Notes under the pieces: generated by a model
The model's input: only the letters and a program-made list of their open reading frames with translations
Told to the model about the DNA's origin: nothing
Databases searched by the model: none
Origin: Muribaculaceae bacterium
Lineage (GTDB): Bacteria; Bacteroidota; Bacteroidia; Bacteroidales; Muribaculaceae
Length of the DNA: 64,000 bases
NCBI GenBank assembly: GCA_017553785.1
Contig: JAFZKD010000046.1
Span: 1 to 64,000, forward strand
Reading direction: 5' to 3'
Shown: positions 34,836-43,167 of the stretch, piece by piece
How the letters are laid out: each line of letters starts with the position of its first letter
Position numbering within the stretch: the first letter of the stretch is position 1
Made by a program: the position numbers and the translations under genes

Positions 34836-36995
34836 ATGAAGGTTTACAAAACAAACGAGATCAAGAACATCGCTCTCGTCGGTGGCAAGGGCGCCGGCAA
34901 GACCACTCTCGCCGAGTCTATCCTCTTGGAGGGCGGCACAATCAGCCGCAGGGGCACCGTCGATGGCGGAAACACCGTGAGCGACAACTCCCCCGTTGAG
35001 AAAGAGTACGGCTACTCAGTATCCTCATGCGTGTTCTACGCTGAGAAGAACGGCAAGAAGCTCAACTTCGTTGACTGCCCGGGTAGTGACGACTTTGTGG
35101 GTGGTGCCGTGACCGCTCTGTATGTTACCGACACCGCCGCTCTGGTCGTTGACGGCCGCAACGGCGTCGAGGTAGGTACCCAGAACAACTTCCGCACCGT
35201 GGAGCGCATCGGCAAGCCGCTGATGTTCGTCATTAATCGACTCGAGGACGAGAAGTGTGACTTTGACAACGTATACAACCAGCTGCGCGAAACCTACGGC
35301 AACAAAGTTGTTGCCCTGCAGTTCCCCGTGAATGCCGGCCCCGGCTTCAACAGCGTGGTGGACGTGCTGTCCATGAAGCAATATACATGGTCCAAGGACG
35401 GTGGTAAGGCTACCGAAGCCGACATCGATGGCGCACTCGCCGACAAGGCCGAGGAGTACCGTATGGCACTGCTCGAGATGGCCGCCGAGAACGACGAGGA
35501 GCTGATGATGAAGTTCCTTGACGAGATGACGCTGAGCGACGAGGAGACCATCAAGGGTATCCGCCTGGGTATGGTTGACCGCAGCATCTTCCCCGTCGTG
35601 CTGGTTAGCGCCGAGAAGAACATCGGCACCGACCGCATGCTCGACATCATGAGCACTATCGTTCCTGACGTGACCGATATGCCCGCTCCCAAGAATAGCA
35701 ACGGCGACGAGGTGTCCTACGACGAGAACGGCCCCGTTAGCGTTTACTTCTTCAAGACCTCGGTAGAGACCCACATCGGTGAGGTTACCTACTTCAAGGT
35801 GATGAGCGGTACCCTCAAGGCTGGTGCCGACCTGACCAACATGACCCGCGGCAGCAAGGAGCGCCTTGCCCAGATCAACGTGGTTTGCGGTCAGAACAAG
35901 ACCCCGATCGACGAGATCCACGCCGGTGACATCGGCGCTGCCGTGAAGCTCAAAGACGTGCGCTGCGGCAACACTCTCAACGAGAAGGGTTGCGAGCACG
36001 TGTTTGACTTCATCGAGTATCCCGCTCCCAAGTACCAGCGCGCTATCCGTGCCCTCAACGAGAGTGAGACCGAGAAGTTGGGTGCTGTACTCAACCGCAT
36101 GCACGAGGAGGATCCCACCCTGCTGATCGAGCAGAGCAAGGAGTTGCGCCAGACCATCGTTTCGGGCCAGGGCGAATTCCACCTGCGCACCCTGAAGTGG
36201 AACATCGAGAACAACGACAAGATCCAGATCGAGTACCAGGAGCCCCGCATCCCCTACCGCGAGACCATTACCAAGGCTGCCCGTGCCGACTACCGTCACA
36301 AGAAGCAGTCAGGTGGTAGCGGCCAGTTTGGTGAGGTACACCTCATCATCGAGCCTTACCGCGAGGGTATGCCCGAACCCGACACCTACAAGTTCGGCAA
36401 CCAGGAATACAAGATGAACATCAAGGACAAGCAGGAAATCCCCATGGAATGGGGCGGTATGCTGGTTGTCTATAACTGTATCGTTGGTGGTGCCATCGAC
36501 GCACGCTTCATCCCCGCTATCGTTAAGGGTATCATGGACCGCATGGAGCAGGGCCCGTTGACCGGCAGCTACGCCCGCGACGTGCGCGTGTGCATCTATG
36601 ATGGTAAGATGCACCCGGTTGACAGTAACGAAATCTCGTTCCGTCTGGCAGCCCGCAACGCTTTCTCGGCAGCCTTCCGCGATGCCAATCCCAAGGTGTT
36701 GGAACCCGTCTATGATGTCGAGATCCTGTTGCCCGCCGACTGCATGGGTGGTGTACAAAGCGACCTGCAGGGCCGCCGTGGCATCATGATGGATATGTCG
36801 AGCGCTAACGGCCTGGAGCGCGTGAAGGCACGCATCCCCTTGAAGGAGATGTCGAGCTACAGCACCTCCTTGAGCTCCATCTCAGGTGGCCGCGCTTCGT
36901 TCAGCATGAAGTTCTCGAGCTACGAGCTCGTGCCCGCCGACGTGCAGGCTCAGCTGCTCAAGGAGTACGAGGAGAGCAAGCAGGACGAGGATTAA
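34836..36995 (+). CDS. fusA2: Elongation factor G paralogue (EF-G2 type) with degenerate GTPase motifs
   Basis: 719 residues with the five-domain EF-G plan, including GQFGEVHLIIEP (domain IV entry) and the domain IV tip DGKMHPVDSNEISF with its histidine. The G domain is abnormal. The P-loop reads GGKGAGKTT, the switch I RGITI block is replaced by EYGYSVS, DxPGH reads DCPGSDDF (the catalytic His is Ser-84), and NKxD reads NRLE (134-137). A second EF-G lacking GTPase activity is known from Bacteroides thetaiotaomicron, and this gene matches that type. It probably promotes translocation without GTP hydrolysis. Codons are strongly biased to CTG, AAG and CGC, unlike the neighbours, pointing to high expression. 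It ends at a strong terminator. Confidence 0.9.
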   Translation: MKVYKTNEIKNIALVGGKGAGKTTLAESILLEGGTISRRGTVDGGNTVSDNSPVEKEYGYSVSSCVFYAEKNGKKLNFVDCPGSDDFVGGAVTALYVTDTAALVVDGRNGVEVGTQNNFRTVERIGKPLMFVINRLEDEKCDFDNVYNQLRETYGNKVVALQFPVNAGPGFNSVVDVLSMKQYTWSKDGGKATEADIDGALADKAEEYRMALLEMAAENDEELMMKFLDEMTLSDEETIKGIRLGMVDRSIFPVVLVSAEKNIGTDRMLDIMSTIVPDVTDMPAPKNSNGDEVSYDENGPVSVYFFKTSVETHIGEVTYFKVMSGTLKAGADLTNMTRGSKERLAQINVVCGQNKTPIDEIHAGDIGAAVKLKDVRCGNTLNEKGCEHVFDFIEYPAPKYQRAIRALNESETEKLGAVLNRMHEEDPTLLIEQSKELRQTIVSGQGEFHLRTLKWNIENNDKIQIEYQEPRIPYRETITKAARADYRHKKQSGGSGQFGEVHLIIEPYREGMPEPDTYKFGNQEYKMNIKDKQEIPMEWGGMLVVYNCIVGGAIDARFIPAIVKGIMDRMEQGPLTGSYARDVRVCIYDGKMHPVDSNEISFRLAARNAFSAAFRDANPKVLEPVYDVEILLPADCMGGVQSDLQGRRGIMMDMSSANGLERVKARIPLKEMSSYSTSLSSISGGRASFSMKFSSYELVPADVQAQLLKEYEESKQDED

Positions 36996-37020
36996 TCCCC
37001 AATCCTACTACACATTATAT

Positions 37021-37059
37021 AATAATGGGTGCCCCGTTTTGGGTCGCCCATTATTTTTT
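37021..37059 (+). terminator. Terminator of the EF-G paralogue gene
   Basis: AATAATGGG and CCCATTATT enclose a second CCC/GGG pairing; the stem runs directly into TTTTTTG. Confidence 0.92.
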
Positions 37060-37166
37060 GTCCAGTCCATGTCTTGTAAGCCAGTGGCTTAAAAAGAGAG
37101 AAATCAGCAATAACCTCGACAGGACAGGGCTCTTGTTGTTGTGTTCCATTTGACTGAGAAAGTGGC

Positions 37167-37191
37167 AAATTTAACATTTGGGGTTAAATTT
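37167..37191. promoter_or_regulatory. 9-base inverted repeat upstream of the rprX promoter
   Basis: AAATTTAAC and GTTAAATTT are separated by seven bases, centred about 36 bases upstream of the -33 element. The spacing would suit a dimeric regulator, possibly RprY itself. Inference only. Confidence 0.4.
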
Positions 37192-37214
37192 TTCAGCAAA
37201 AAGTGATAGAAAAT

Positions 37215-37245
37215 TTTGATTTTTCACAATAAAGTGTTAATTTTG
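37215..37245 (+). promoter_or_regulatory. Promoter of the rprX-rprY operon
   Basis: TTTG (37215-37218), 19 bases, TAATTTTG (37238-37245). The leader is about 40 bases. Confidence 0.8.
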
Positions 37246-37289
37246 CCGTTGATTGTTAAAAACAAATACTTAAATAGAGAACAACTCTC

Positions 37290-38795
37290 ATGAAGAGATC
37301 AACGATATGGATATTGACTATTGTGATGGCGATTGCCCTGCTAGGATTGCTCGCCATGCAGATTGTCTACATGGAAAAGATGGTCGCCATGCGCAACAGT
37401 CAATTCAACGAAATCGTGATGCGCAGCCTGTACAGCGTGTCCAGGATGCTAGAACAGAACGAAACAAAATTTTTCCTTGACAAAGACCTTGCCGAGGCTG
37501 AGCAAAGCTACTCAGACATCAGTAAAAACAAATTCAGTTTCAGCGACCGCAATGCTGCTGAGATTGACACCACATTCAACACCGATGATCACACTACTGC
37601 CAACGTCCGTCCAGCCAACCTGCCCACACTTCAGGACCTGAACGACAGTTACCAGCAGAAACAGGAAATCCTCAAGGGACAGTACTTGTACCAGAAGAGT
37701 CTGTTGAATGAGGTTATCCTCACCATCCTGAACCACTCCAGCGACCGTCCCATTCAGGAGCGCGCCGACAGTGCCACGGTGGACCGTTACCTGCGCTCGG
37801 AGTTGGTATTCAACGGATTGTCGTTGCCTTTTGAGTTCGCTATCGTAAGTCGCACAAACGGTGTCGTCTACAAGACCAACGGCTATTCACCCTTGTCACA
37901 ACAAGACGTTTACAGCCTTACGCTGTTCCCTAACGACCCGAAGAACAAGCAGAACACGCTCAACGTCACCTTCCCCAGCAAGAGTGACTACATCTTTTCG
38001 TCGGTGAAATTCCTGGTTCCCTCGCTGGCGTTCACCTTCCTGCTCCTGGGCGTGTTCCTGTACACGATCTCGGTAGCGTTCAAGCAAAAGAGGCTGAGCG
38101 AAATCAAGAACGACTTCATCAACAACATGACGCACGAGTTTAAGACACCTATCTCGTCGATCTCGATTGCCGCCCAAATGCTGAACGACGACAGTGTGCG
38201 CAAAAGCCCCGAAATGCTCAAGCATGTGTCTGGAGTCATCAACGACGAAACCAAACGCCTACGCTTCCAGGTCGAGAAAGTGTTGCAGTTATCACTGTTT
38301 GACCGCAAGAACGCCACCATGCGACTCGAGGAAGACGATGCCAATGCCAGTATCTACAGTGTAATCAACACCTTTAAACTCAAGGTTGAAAAATACGGCG
38401 GCCATATCGATGCCAACCTCGATGCCGAGGATCCCATCATCAAAGTGGACAGGATGCACTTCACCAACGTGATTTTCAACCTGCTCGACAACGCCATCAA
38501 GTATCGCCGAGAGGATGTGCCTCCCGAACTGGAAGTGTCAACCGTCAACCCCGACGAGGACCACATACAGATTACCGTTGCCGACAACGGCATCGGCATG
38601 AAACGCGAGGACCTGAAGAAAATATTCGAGAAATTCTACCGGGTATCTACAGGCAACAGACACGACGTGAAAGGCTTTGGCCTGGGTCTTGCCTACGTTC
38701 ACAAAATGATCAGCCTCTTTGGCGGTTCGATTCACGCCGAGAGCGAACTCAACAAAGGATCGAAATTTATTATCACATTACCACTATACAAATAA
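37290..38795 (+). CDS. rprX: Sensor histidine kinase, RprX-like
   Basis: 501 residues. Transmembrane segment 1 lies at residues 7-27, a periplasmic domain of about 210 residues follows, and segment 2 is near 235-258 (FLVPSLAFTFLLLGVFLYTI). The H-box MTHEFKTPISSI carries the phospho-acceptor histidine; the N-box NLLDNAIKYR, G1 DNGIGM and G2 GFGLGLAYVH are intact. No HAMP domain is visible between segment 2 and the dimerisation helix, as in RprX. The regulator gene starts nine bases downstream. The signal sensed is unknown. Confidence 0.88.
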   Translation: MKRSTIWILTIVMAIALLGLLAMQIVYMEKMVAMRNSQFNEIVMRSLYSVSRMLEQNETKFFLDKDLAEAEQSYSDISKNKFSFSDRNAAEIDTTFNTDDHTTANVRPANLPTLQDLNDSYQQKQEILKGQYLYQKSLLNEVILTILNHSSDRPIQERADSATVDRYLRSELVFNGLSLPFEFAIVSRTNGVVYKTNGYSPLSQQDVYSLTLFPNDPKNKQNTLNVTFPSKSDYIFSSVKFLVPSLAFTFLLLGVFLYTISVAFKQKRLSEIKNDFINNMTHEFKTPISSISIAAQMLNDDSVRKSPEMLKHVSGVINDETKRLRFQVEKVLQLSLFDRKNATMRLEEDDANASIYSVINTFKLKVEKYGGHIDANLDAEDPIIKVDRMHFTNVIFNLLDNAIKYRREDVPPELEVSTVNPDEDHIQITVADNGIGMKREDLKKIFEKFYRVSTGNRHDVKGFGLGLAYVHKMISLFGGSIHAESELNKGSKFIITLPLYK

Positions 38796-38804
38796 GTAAC
38801 GATT

Positions 38805-39515
38805 ATGGAAGAGAAACTGAGAATTCTTTTATGCGAAGATGACGAGAATCTGGGCACCCTCACCCGTGAGTACCTGGAGGACAAGGGCTACAAAGCCGAA
38901 CTGTTTGCCGATGGCGAGGCCGGTTATAAGGCCTTCCTCAAGGGCAAGTATGATATTTGCCTGCTTGATGTGATGATGCCTAAAAAAGACGGCTACCAGC
39001 TCGCTCAGGAAATCCGTGCCGTCAACAACGACGTGCCCATCATTTTCCTCACTGCCAAAGCGCTGAAAGAGGACATCCTAGAAGGCTTCAAGATTGGTGC
39101 CGACGACTACATCACCAAGCCCTTCAGCATGGAGGAGCTAGTGCTGCGCATCGAGGCCATCCTGCGCCGCGTCAAGGGCAAGAAAGGTAAAGAAGTCACC
39201 GTTTACAAGATTGGCAAATTCACGTTTGACACCCAGCGACAAGTGCTGTTCAACGATGACCGCAGCGACAACCTCACCACCAAAGAGAGCGAGCTGCTGA
39301 GTCTGTTGTGTGCCCACATGAACGAGATTCTGGAGCGCAACTTCGCACTCAAGACCATCTGGATCGATGACAACTATTTCAACGCACGCTCGATGGATGT
39401 TTACATCACCAAGCTGCGCAAGAAACTCAAAGACGATCCCAACATCGAGATCATCAACATCCACGGCAAGGGCTACAAACTTATCGCTCCCGAAACCGAA
39501 ACCGACCCCAAGTAA
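38805..39515 (+). CDS. rprY: OmpR-family response regulator, RprY-like
   Basis: 236 residues. Receiver domain 1-125 with acidic pocket EDD (11-13), phospho-acceptor Asp-55 in LLDVMMPKKDG, Thr in FLTAKAL and Lys in DDYITKPFS. The winged-helix DNA-binding domain covers 135-230 (LTTKESELLSLLCAHMNEIL, RSMDVYITKLRKKLKDDPNI, NIHGKGYKL). Partner of the kinase just upstream. The sequence is very close to what I know of Bacteroides RprY. The operon ends at a hairpin. Confidence 0.92.
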   Translation: MEEKLRILLCEDDENLGTLTREYLEDKGYKAELFADGEAGYKAFLKGKYDICLLDVMMPKKDGYQLAQEIRAVNNDVPIIFLTAKALKEDILEGFKIGADDYITKPFSMEELVLRIEAILRRVKGKKGKEVTVYKIGKFTFDTQRQVLFNDDRSDNLTTKESELLSLLCAHMNEILERNFALKTIWIDDNYFNARSMDVYITKLRKKLKDDPNIEIINIHGKGYKLIAPETETDPK

Positions 39516-39539
39516 AGGTCTTAACCGACCTCACTCTAA

Positions 39540-39576
39540 AACAGCCGTCCCGACACACAAGACCGGGGCGGCTGTT
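39540..39576 (+). terminator. Hairpin after rprY
   Basis: AACAGCCGTCCCG pairs over 13 bases with CGGGGCGGCTGTT (one wobble). No T-run follows, so it may rely on other factors. Confidence 0.6.
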
Positions 39577-39647
39577 AGCTTGTACGGGGCAATAGGTACC
39601 CGCATTGAAGAAAATAAGCCTTGGTTTTGCCACTACCATCTCATATT

Positions 39648-39679
39648 TTTGGAAAAAAAGGACAAAACCACTACCTTTG
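39648..39679 (+). promoter_or_regulatory. Promoter of plsC-like gene
   Basis: TTTG (39648-39651), 20 bases, TACCTTTG (39672-39679), about 30 bases before the start codon. Confidence 0.85.
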
Positions 39680-39708
39680 CGCAGGCAAATTAATCGAAAG
39701 GAAAAGCA

Positions 39709-40431
39709 ATGATATATTTCTACCGAATCTACCAATGGTGCATTGCAGCGCCCATCATGCTGGCTTACAGCATCCTTACTGCTCTAATCACGATAGTAGG
39801 CAGCCTCTTTAATCAAGATTATTGGGGCTACTTTCCCGCCAAGTGGTGGGCAAGGACGTGGTGCTGGATCCACTTCGTGAACGTGAGGGTCGAGGGGCGC
39901 GAGAACATTGACCACGAGACGAGTTATGTCTTCGTCGCCAACCACCAGGGTGCCTATGACATTTTTTCCATTTATGGTTATTTGGGACACAACTTCAAAT
40001 GGATGATGAGAAAAGGCATCACCAACATCCCCCTTGTCGGCACCGCCTGCCGCTTGGCGGGGCACATCCTGGTTGACACCCATTCCACCCAAGGCCTGCG
40101 CGACACCATGGCAGCTGCCAAAAAGAAACTGCACGGAGGCATGTCGATTGTCGTATTCCCCGAGGGCCGTCGCACCGATACCGGCAAGATGGGACCTTTC
40201 AAGAACGGCGCCTTCAAACTCGCGCTGGAGTTTGGCGTCCCGGTTGTTCCCATCACCATCAACGGCAGTTACAAAGTCATGCCACGCAGCACCTTTAATG
40301 TCACCCCAGGCACGATCACACTCACTTTCCACAAACCCATCGAGCACACCGGCGGTAATGACATCGCCCAGGTGAGCCGTGAGTGTCGTACCGTCATCCA
40401 GCAAGACCTTCCTGCCGACCAACGAGACTGA
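39709..40431 (+). CDS. 1-acyl-sn-glycerol-3-phosphate acyltransferase (PlsC family)
   Basis: 240 residues. An N-terminal hydrophobic segment (APIMLAYSILTALITIVGSL, residues 10-30) anchors it in the inner membrane. The acyltransferase motifs are NHQGAYD (H-x4-D), a middle block LVGTACRLAGHILVD, FPEGRRTDTGKMGPFKNGAF, and VPVVPITINGS. It makes phosphatidic acid for phospholipid synthesis. Single gene with its own promoter and terminator, converging on the phosphatase gene. Confidence 0.9.
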   Translation: MIYFYRIYQWCIAAPIMLAYSILTALITIVGSLFNQDYWGYFPAKWWARTWCWIHFVNVRVEGRENIDHETSYVFVANHQGAYDIFSIYGYLGHNFKWMMRKGITNIPLVGTACRLAGHILVDTHSTQGLRDTMAAAKKKLHGGMSIVVFPEGRRTDTGKMGPFKNGAFKLALEFGVPVVPITINGSYKVMPRSTFNVTPGTITLTFHKPIEHTGGNDIAQVSRECRTVIQQDLPADQRD

Positions 40432-40455
40432 TCACAAGAAGCAATATAATCGAAA

Positions 40456-40495
40456 ACCGTCTGCAGCGATTCCGCTACAGACGGTAATATCTTTT
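40456..40495. terminator. Terminator between plsC-like and CpsB-like genes
   Basis: ACCGTCTGCAGCG pairs with CGCTACAGACGGT (one mismatch, loop ATTC), followed by AATATCTTTTT on the plus strand. It may serve both convergent genes. Confidence 0.8.
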
Positions 40496-40523
40496 TACAA
40501 GCAAGTTAACAGCTTGTGGAAAA

Positions 40524-41267
40524 TCAGATCATGTCATTCTTAACGGTTTGCTCTATATCAGGAGCTAATTTCTTCCATTCCTTAGAGTTCAGGTATTCCA
40601 TGATGATATGTGCATGCTTGATATTGTGCATGTCACTACCCAGGTAATCAATCATGCCGTTCTTGGCAAACCACAGCGCGCTGTCCCGCGCCTCCTCGCC
40701 AAAGTAACCTGTAAACGAGAGAATGTTCACTTGGAAGCGCGCGCCGGCATTGTGCAAATGCTCGTAACGCTTGCGGCGGCGTGAATAATAAGTGTAACGT
40801 TCGGGATGGGCAAGAATGGTGCGGTATCCCTTCACCTGCATGTCAAACAACAGTTCATCCAGGTTCATCAGCTCCTGCTGGAACGAATTCTCGAGAAGGA
40901 TGTATTTTCCAGGCATGGGCATCAGGTGATCGGCGGCATACTCCTTATCAAAAAACTCATCCATGCGGTACTCGGCACTCAAATGCAGGTCAATGTCAAG
41001 GCCGGCATCGGTGACTGCATCCTTGAGCTTGAGAAATGCATCCATTAATTTTTCACGAGTATTCTCAAAGGTGATGGCTGTCACATGAGACGTGAGAATA
41101 ACACGGCTGATGCCCATGTCCATCTCGGCCTTCAGCATCTCCAATGACTGCTCCATCGACTGTGATCCATGGTCCACACCCGGCAGGATGTGGCAATGAA
41201 CGTCGGTATTATAGAAGAGTTTAACCTGTTCCTTATTGCTATTGAATATTTTTCCAAACAGCCCCAT
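40524..41267 (-). CDS. CpsB/CapC-family PHP-type tyrosine-protein phosphatase
   Basis: 247 residues. The PHP metal motifs are TDVHCHILPGVDHG, ILTSHVTA, SAEYRMDEFF, ILAHPERYTYY and LGSDMHNIKH. The family includes manganese-dependent tyrosine phosphatases (Wzb-unrelated) that control capsule and exopolysaccharide export by dephosphorylating a BY-kinase. No BY-kinase or capsule locus is adjacent, though a polyprenyl sugar transferase lies at 58432. A minus-strand TATATTTG element lies at 41314-41321. Confidence 0.86.
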   Translation of the reverse strand: MGLFGKIFNSNKEQVKLFYNTDVHCHILPGVDHGSQSMEQSLEMLKAEMDMGISRVILTSHVTAITFENTREKLMDAFLKLKDAVTDAGLDIDLHLSAEYRMDEFFDKEYAADHLMPMPGKYILLENSFQQELMNLDELLFDMQVKGYRTILAHPERYTYYSRRRKRYEHLHNAGARFQVNILSFTGYFGEEARDSALWFAKNGMIDYLGSDMHNIKHAHIIMEYLNSKEWKKLAPDIEQTVKNDMI

Positions 41268-41313
41268 ATAGTCGTTACTCTTAAATTCTAAAATTATAGT
41301 TCAAATTGACCTG

Positions 41314-41321
41314 CAAATATA
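41314..41321 (-). promoter_or_regulatory. -7 element upstream of the CpsB/CapC-like gene
   Basis: Minus-strand TATATTTG, about 45 bases before ATG 41267; no good -33 element is seen. Confidence 0.5.
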
Positions 41322-41415
41322 CGCATTTTTTTTCTTATAGCGATAAAACCACCCATATTTTATTCAATAGAAACAAAAATTTGATAAAATGTTTTTCCAG
41401 TTCAAAAAATCGTTG

Positions 41416-41423
41416 TAATTTTG
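41416..41423 (+). promoter_or_regulatory. -7 element upstream of rpmE2
   Basis: TAATTTTG. The region 20 bases upstream is only T-rich (GTTTTTC), a weak -33. The leader is about 70 bases, long enough for autoregulation. Confidence 0.6.
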
Positions 41424-41497
41424 CACGCCATTACAAAAAGAGGCGTTTACCACCGCCAAAACATTGTAAAGTTTAACATTTAAAGATATATCGAGAA

Positions 41498-41752
41498 ATG
41501 AAGAAAGATATCCATCCCAGCAACTATCGCGAGGTTGCTTTCAAGGACATGTCTAACGAGGAGGTCTTCATCACCCGCAGCACGGTGAACACCAAGGAGA
41601 CCATCGACATCGACGGCACCACCTATCCCCTGGTGAAGCTCGAGATCACCAACACCTCTCACCCCTTCTTCACCGGTAAGCAGAAGCTCGTCGACACCGC
41701 AGGTCGCGTGGACAAGTTCATGCAGCGCTACGGCAACCGCAAGAAGAAATAA
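41498..41752 (+). CDS. rpmE2: 50S ribosomal protein L31 type B
   Basis: 84 residues, beginning [19 protein letters not shown] and containing [20 protein letters not shown] and a basic C-terminus. It lacks the zinc-binding cysteines of the C+ form, so it is the C-minus (type B) paralogue. It sits in the 50S subunit at the intersubunit bridge. Strong translation signals and GC-rich codons fit high expression. Two hairpins follow. Confidence 0.95.
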   Translation: MKKDIHPSNYREVAFKDMSNEEVFITRSTVNTKETIDIDGTTYPLVKLEITNTSHPFFTGKQKLVDTAGRVDKFMQRYGNRKKK

Positions 41753-41770
41753 GAAGACATCAAGTCAACT

Positions 41771-41788
41771 GCCGTGAGCGCTCACGGC
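41771..41788. repeat. Perfect 18-base palindrome after rpmE2
   Basis: GCCGTGAGCGCTCACGGC is fully self-complementary and lies 18 bases after the rpmE2 stop. It could be an extra terminator stem or a protein site. Confidence 0.5.
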
Positions 41789-41806
41789 CAAGACATCATC
41801 ACAACA

Positions 41807-41842
41807 AGCGACGCGCCTTCCACAACGAGGGCGCGTCGTTTG
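41807..41842 (+). terminator. Terminator of rpmE2 (copy 1 of a duplicated hairpin)
   Basis: CGACGCGCC and GGCGCGTCG form the stem with a TTCCACAACGA-type loop, followed by TTTGT. A nearly identical hairpin occurs at 43119-43150. Confidence 0.75.
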
Positions 41843-41928
41843 TAGTTTCGTCCGTTTCGTTCGTGTGTGTATTAAGCGCTCTGCAGGCGGAAAATTAAAC
41901 AACATTTTATATTAAATTTCAACTTAAT

Positions 41929-41960
41929 TTTGCCATATCCGTCCTTATGCCTTAACTTTG
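41929..41960 (+). promoter_or_regulatory. Promoter of the S41 protease gene
   Basis: TTTG (41929-41932), 20 bases, TAACTTTG (41953-41960). The leader is about 35 bases. Confidence 0.85.
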
Positions 41961-42000
41961 CACCTGAGTGTTGCAATACACCTTTAACTAAACAACAATC

Positions 42001-43098
42001 ATGAAACGAATTAATTCTATAGTTTTATTTCTCATCGCCGCCTGCATGATGGCAATGGCTCAGACACCTGACACAACCATTACCCGTGAGCAGCATCTCC
42101 AGGACTATGACTTCGCCGTGAAGTACATCGAGGACAACTATGCAGGGTACTTCGACAAAGTAACCGACAGTAGGTTGGCCGAATATAATGACATGAAAGC
42201 CACGCTTCGCCAGCAGGTAGAGAACGCCGAGCGACCTTGCTGGGACGCCATCGCCGCCTACACAGGTTGGTTTAACGATTTGCATTTGGTCCTGTGTGTT
42301 TCCTATGGGAAAACAAGGTCAGTTACTTACCATCCCAAAGCTCAACAACGAATCAATTACGTGTCACAGATGGAGGAATATGCCCCCAAGCCTGTCGCAT
42401 GCAAGGCCACCGACAAGACATTCCTGATTCGCTTCCCCTCCTGTTCCGGGAACCCCGACGCTAAATGGGTCAAGAAATCCATTAAGTTGTTTAAAAAGTC
42501 TCATTGCGAGAACCTCATCATAGACCTCAGAGGCAATAATGGAGGCGATGATGGCTATTTTGCACCATACCAGAAACTGCTCTATGACCATGAAGTAGCG
42601 GACACCGATGAAATATATCGCGTCACCCCTCAGAATATGGCATACCTCAAACAAGTGGGTTGGTGGCAGGGCAAAATCCTTGAAAAACTCATCGCAGAAC
42701 AACCCGACAAAGAATTCCTGCCTGTAGGCTATCGGGTACTTAAATACAATGTGGACCGCTCTCTGCGCCGAGCAGCACTCATCATCGACAATAGAGTTGG
42801 TAGTTCTGGTGAGGGATGTGTTCTCAAGGCAAAAGTCTGCAGTAATCGGACAACCGTTTACGGACGTGACAACACGGCTGGCTGCATTGATTACGGCAAC
42901 ATTTATTACATTACGGTTCCAAATTGCAAATTATATCTCCAATTACCCATGTCACATCGTTACCACGTGATCGAAAATCCGATAGACCCCACTGGAATAG
43001 CGCCCGATGTGCGCATCAACCTGCCCCTGCCCAGGAAGTTGACCGACAATGTTGACGAATGGGTCATTTGGGTCGCCGAGCAACTCGAAAAAGAGTGA
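42001..43098 (+). CDS. Exported S41 family peptidase (tail-specific protease type)
   Basis: 365 residues. Signal peptide 1-20 (SIVLFLIAACMMAMA). A helical N-terminal part holds YDFAVKYIEDNYAGYFDKV. No PDZ domain is seen. The S41 core begins near residue 140 (FLIRFPSCSG); LIIDLRGNNGGDDGY is the family block. The catalytic serine is predicted in DNRVGSSGEGCVL, with the Lys about 26 residues later. The C-terminal PTGIAPDVRINLP is typical. The substrate is unknown. It stands alone with its own promoter, between two near-identical hairpins. Confidence 0.85.
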   Translation: MKRINSIVLFLIAACMMAMAQTPDTTITREQHLQDYDFAVKYIEDNYAGYFDKVTDSRLAEYNDMKATLRQQVENAERPCWDAIAAYTGWFNDLHLVLCVSYGKTRSVTYHPKAQQRINYVSQMEEYAPKPVACKATDKTFLIRFPSCSGNPDAKWVKKSIKLFKKSHCENLIIDLRGNNGGDDGYFAPYQKLLYDHEVADTDEIYRVTPQNMAYLKQVGWWQGKILEKLIAEQPDKEFLPVGYRVLKYNVDRSLRRAALIIDNRVGSSGEGCVLKAKVCSNRTTVYGRDNTAGCIDYGNIYYITVPNCKLYLQLPMSHRYHVIENPIDPTGIAPDVRINLPLPRKLTDNVDEWVIWVAEQLEKE

Positions 43099-43118
43099 AA
43101 TACTGAACCATATATGAA

Positions 43119-43150
43119 CGACGCGCCTTCCAAACGAAGGCGCGTCGCTT
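43119..43150. terminator. Terminator of the S41 gene (copy 2 of the duplicated hairpin)
   Basis: CGACGCGCCTTC and GAAGGCGCGTCG form a perfect 12-base stem with loop CAAAC, followed by CTTGTTGTG. It matches copy 1 closely and lies between convergent genes. Confidence 0.75.
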
Positions 43151-43167
43151 GTTGTGATGCTTTTGTT

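Noticed and set aside
35025..36299. 424-codon open frame on the minus strand opposite the EF-G paralogue
   Set aside because: It is low-complexity Leu/Val/Gly/His sequence created by strong codon bias in the real gene, with no family motifs.
36992..37177. 61-codon minus-strand frame after the EF-G paralogue
   Set aside because: It runs through the strong terminator at 37021-37059 and has no promoter or conserved features.
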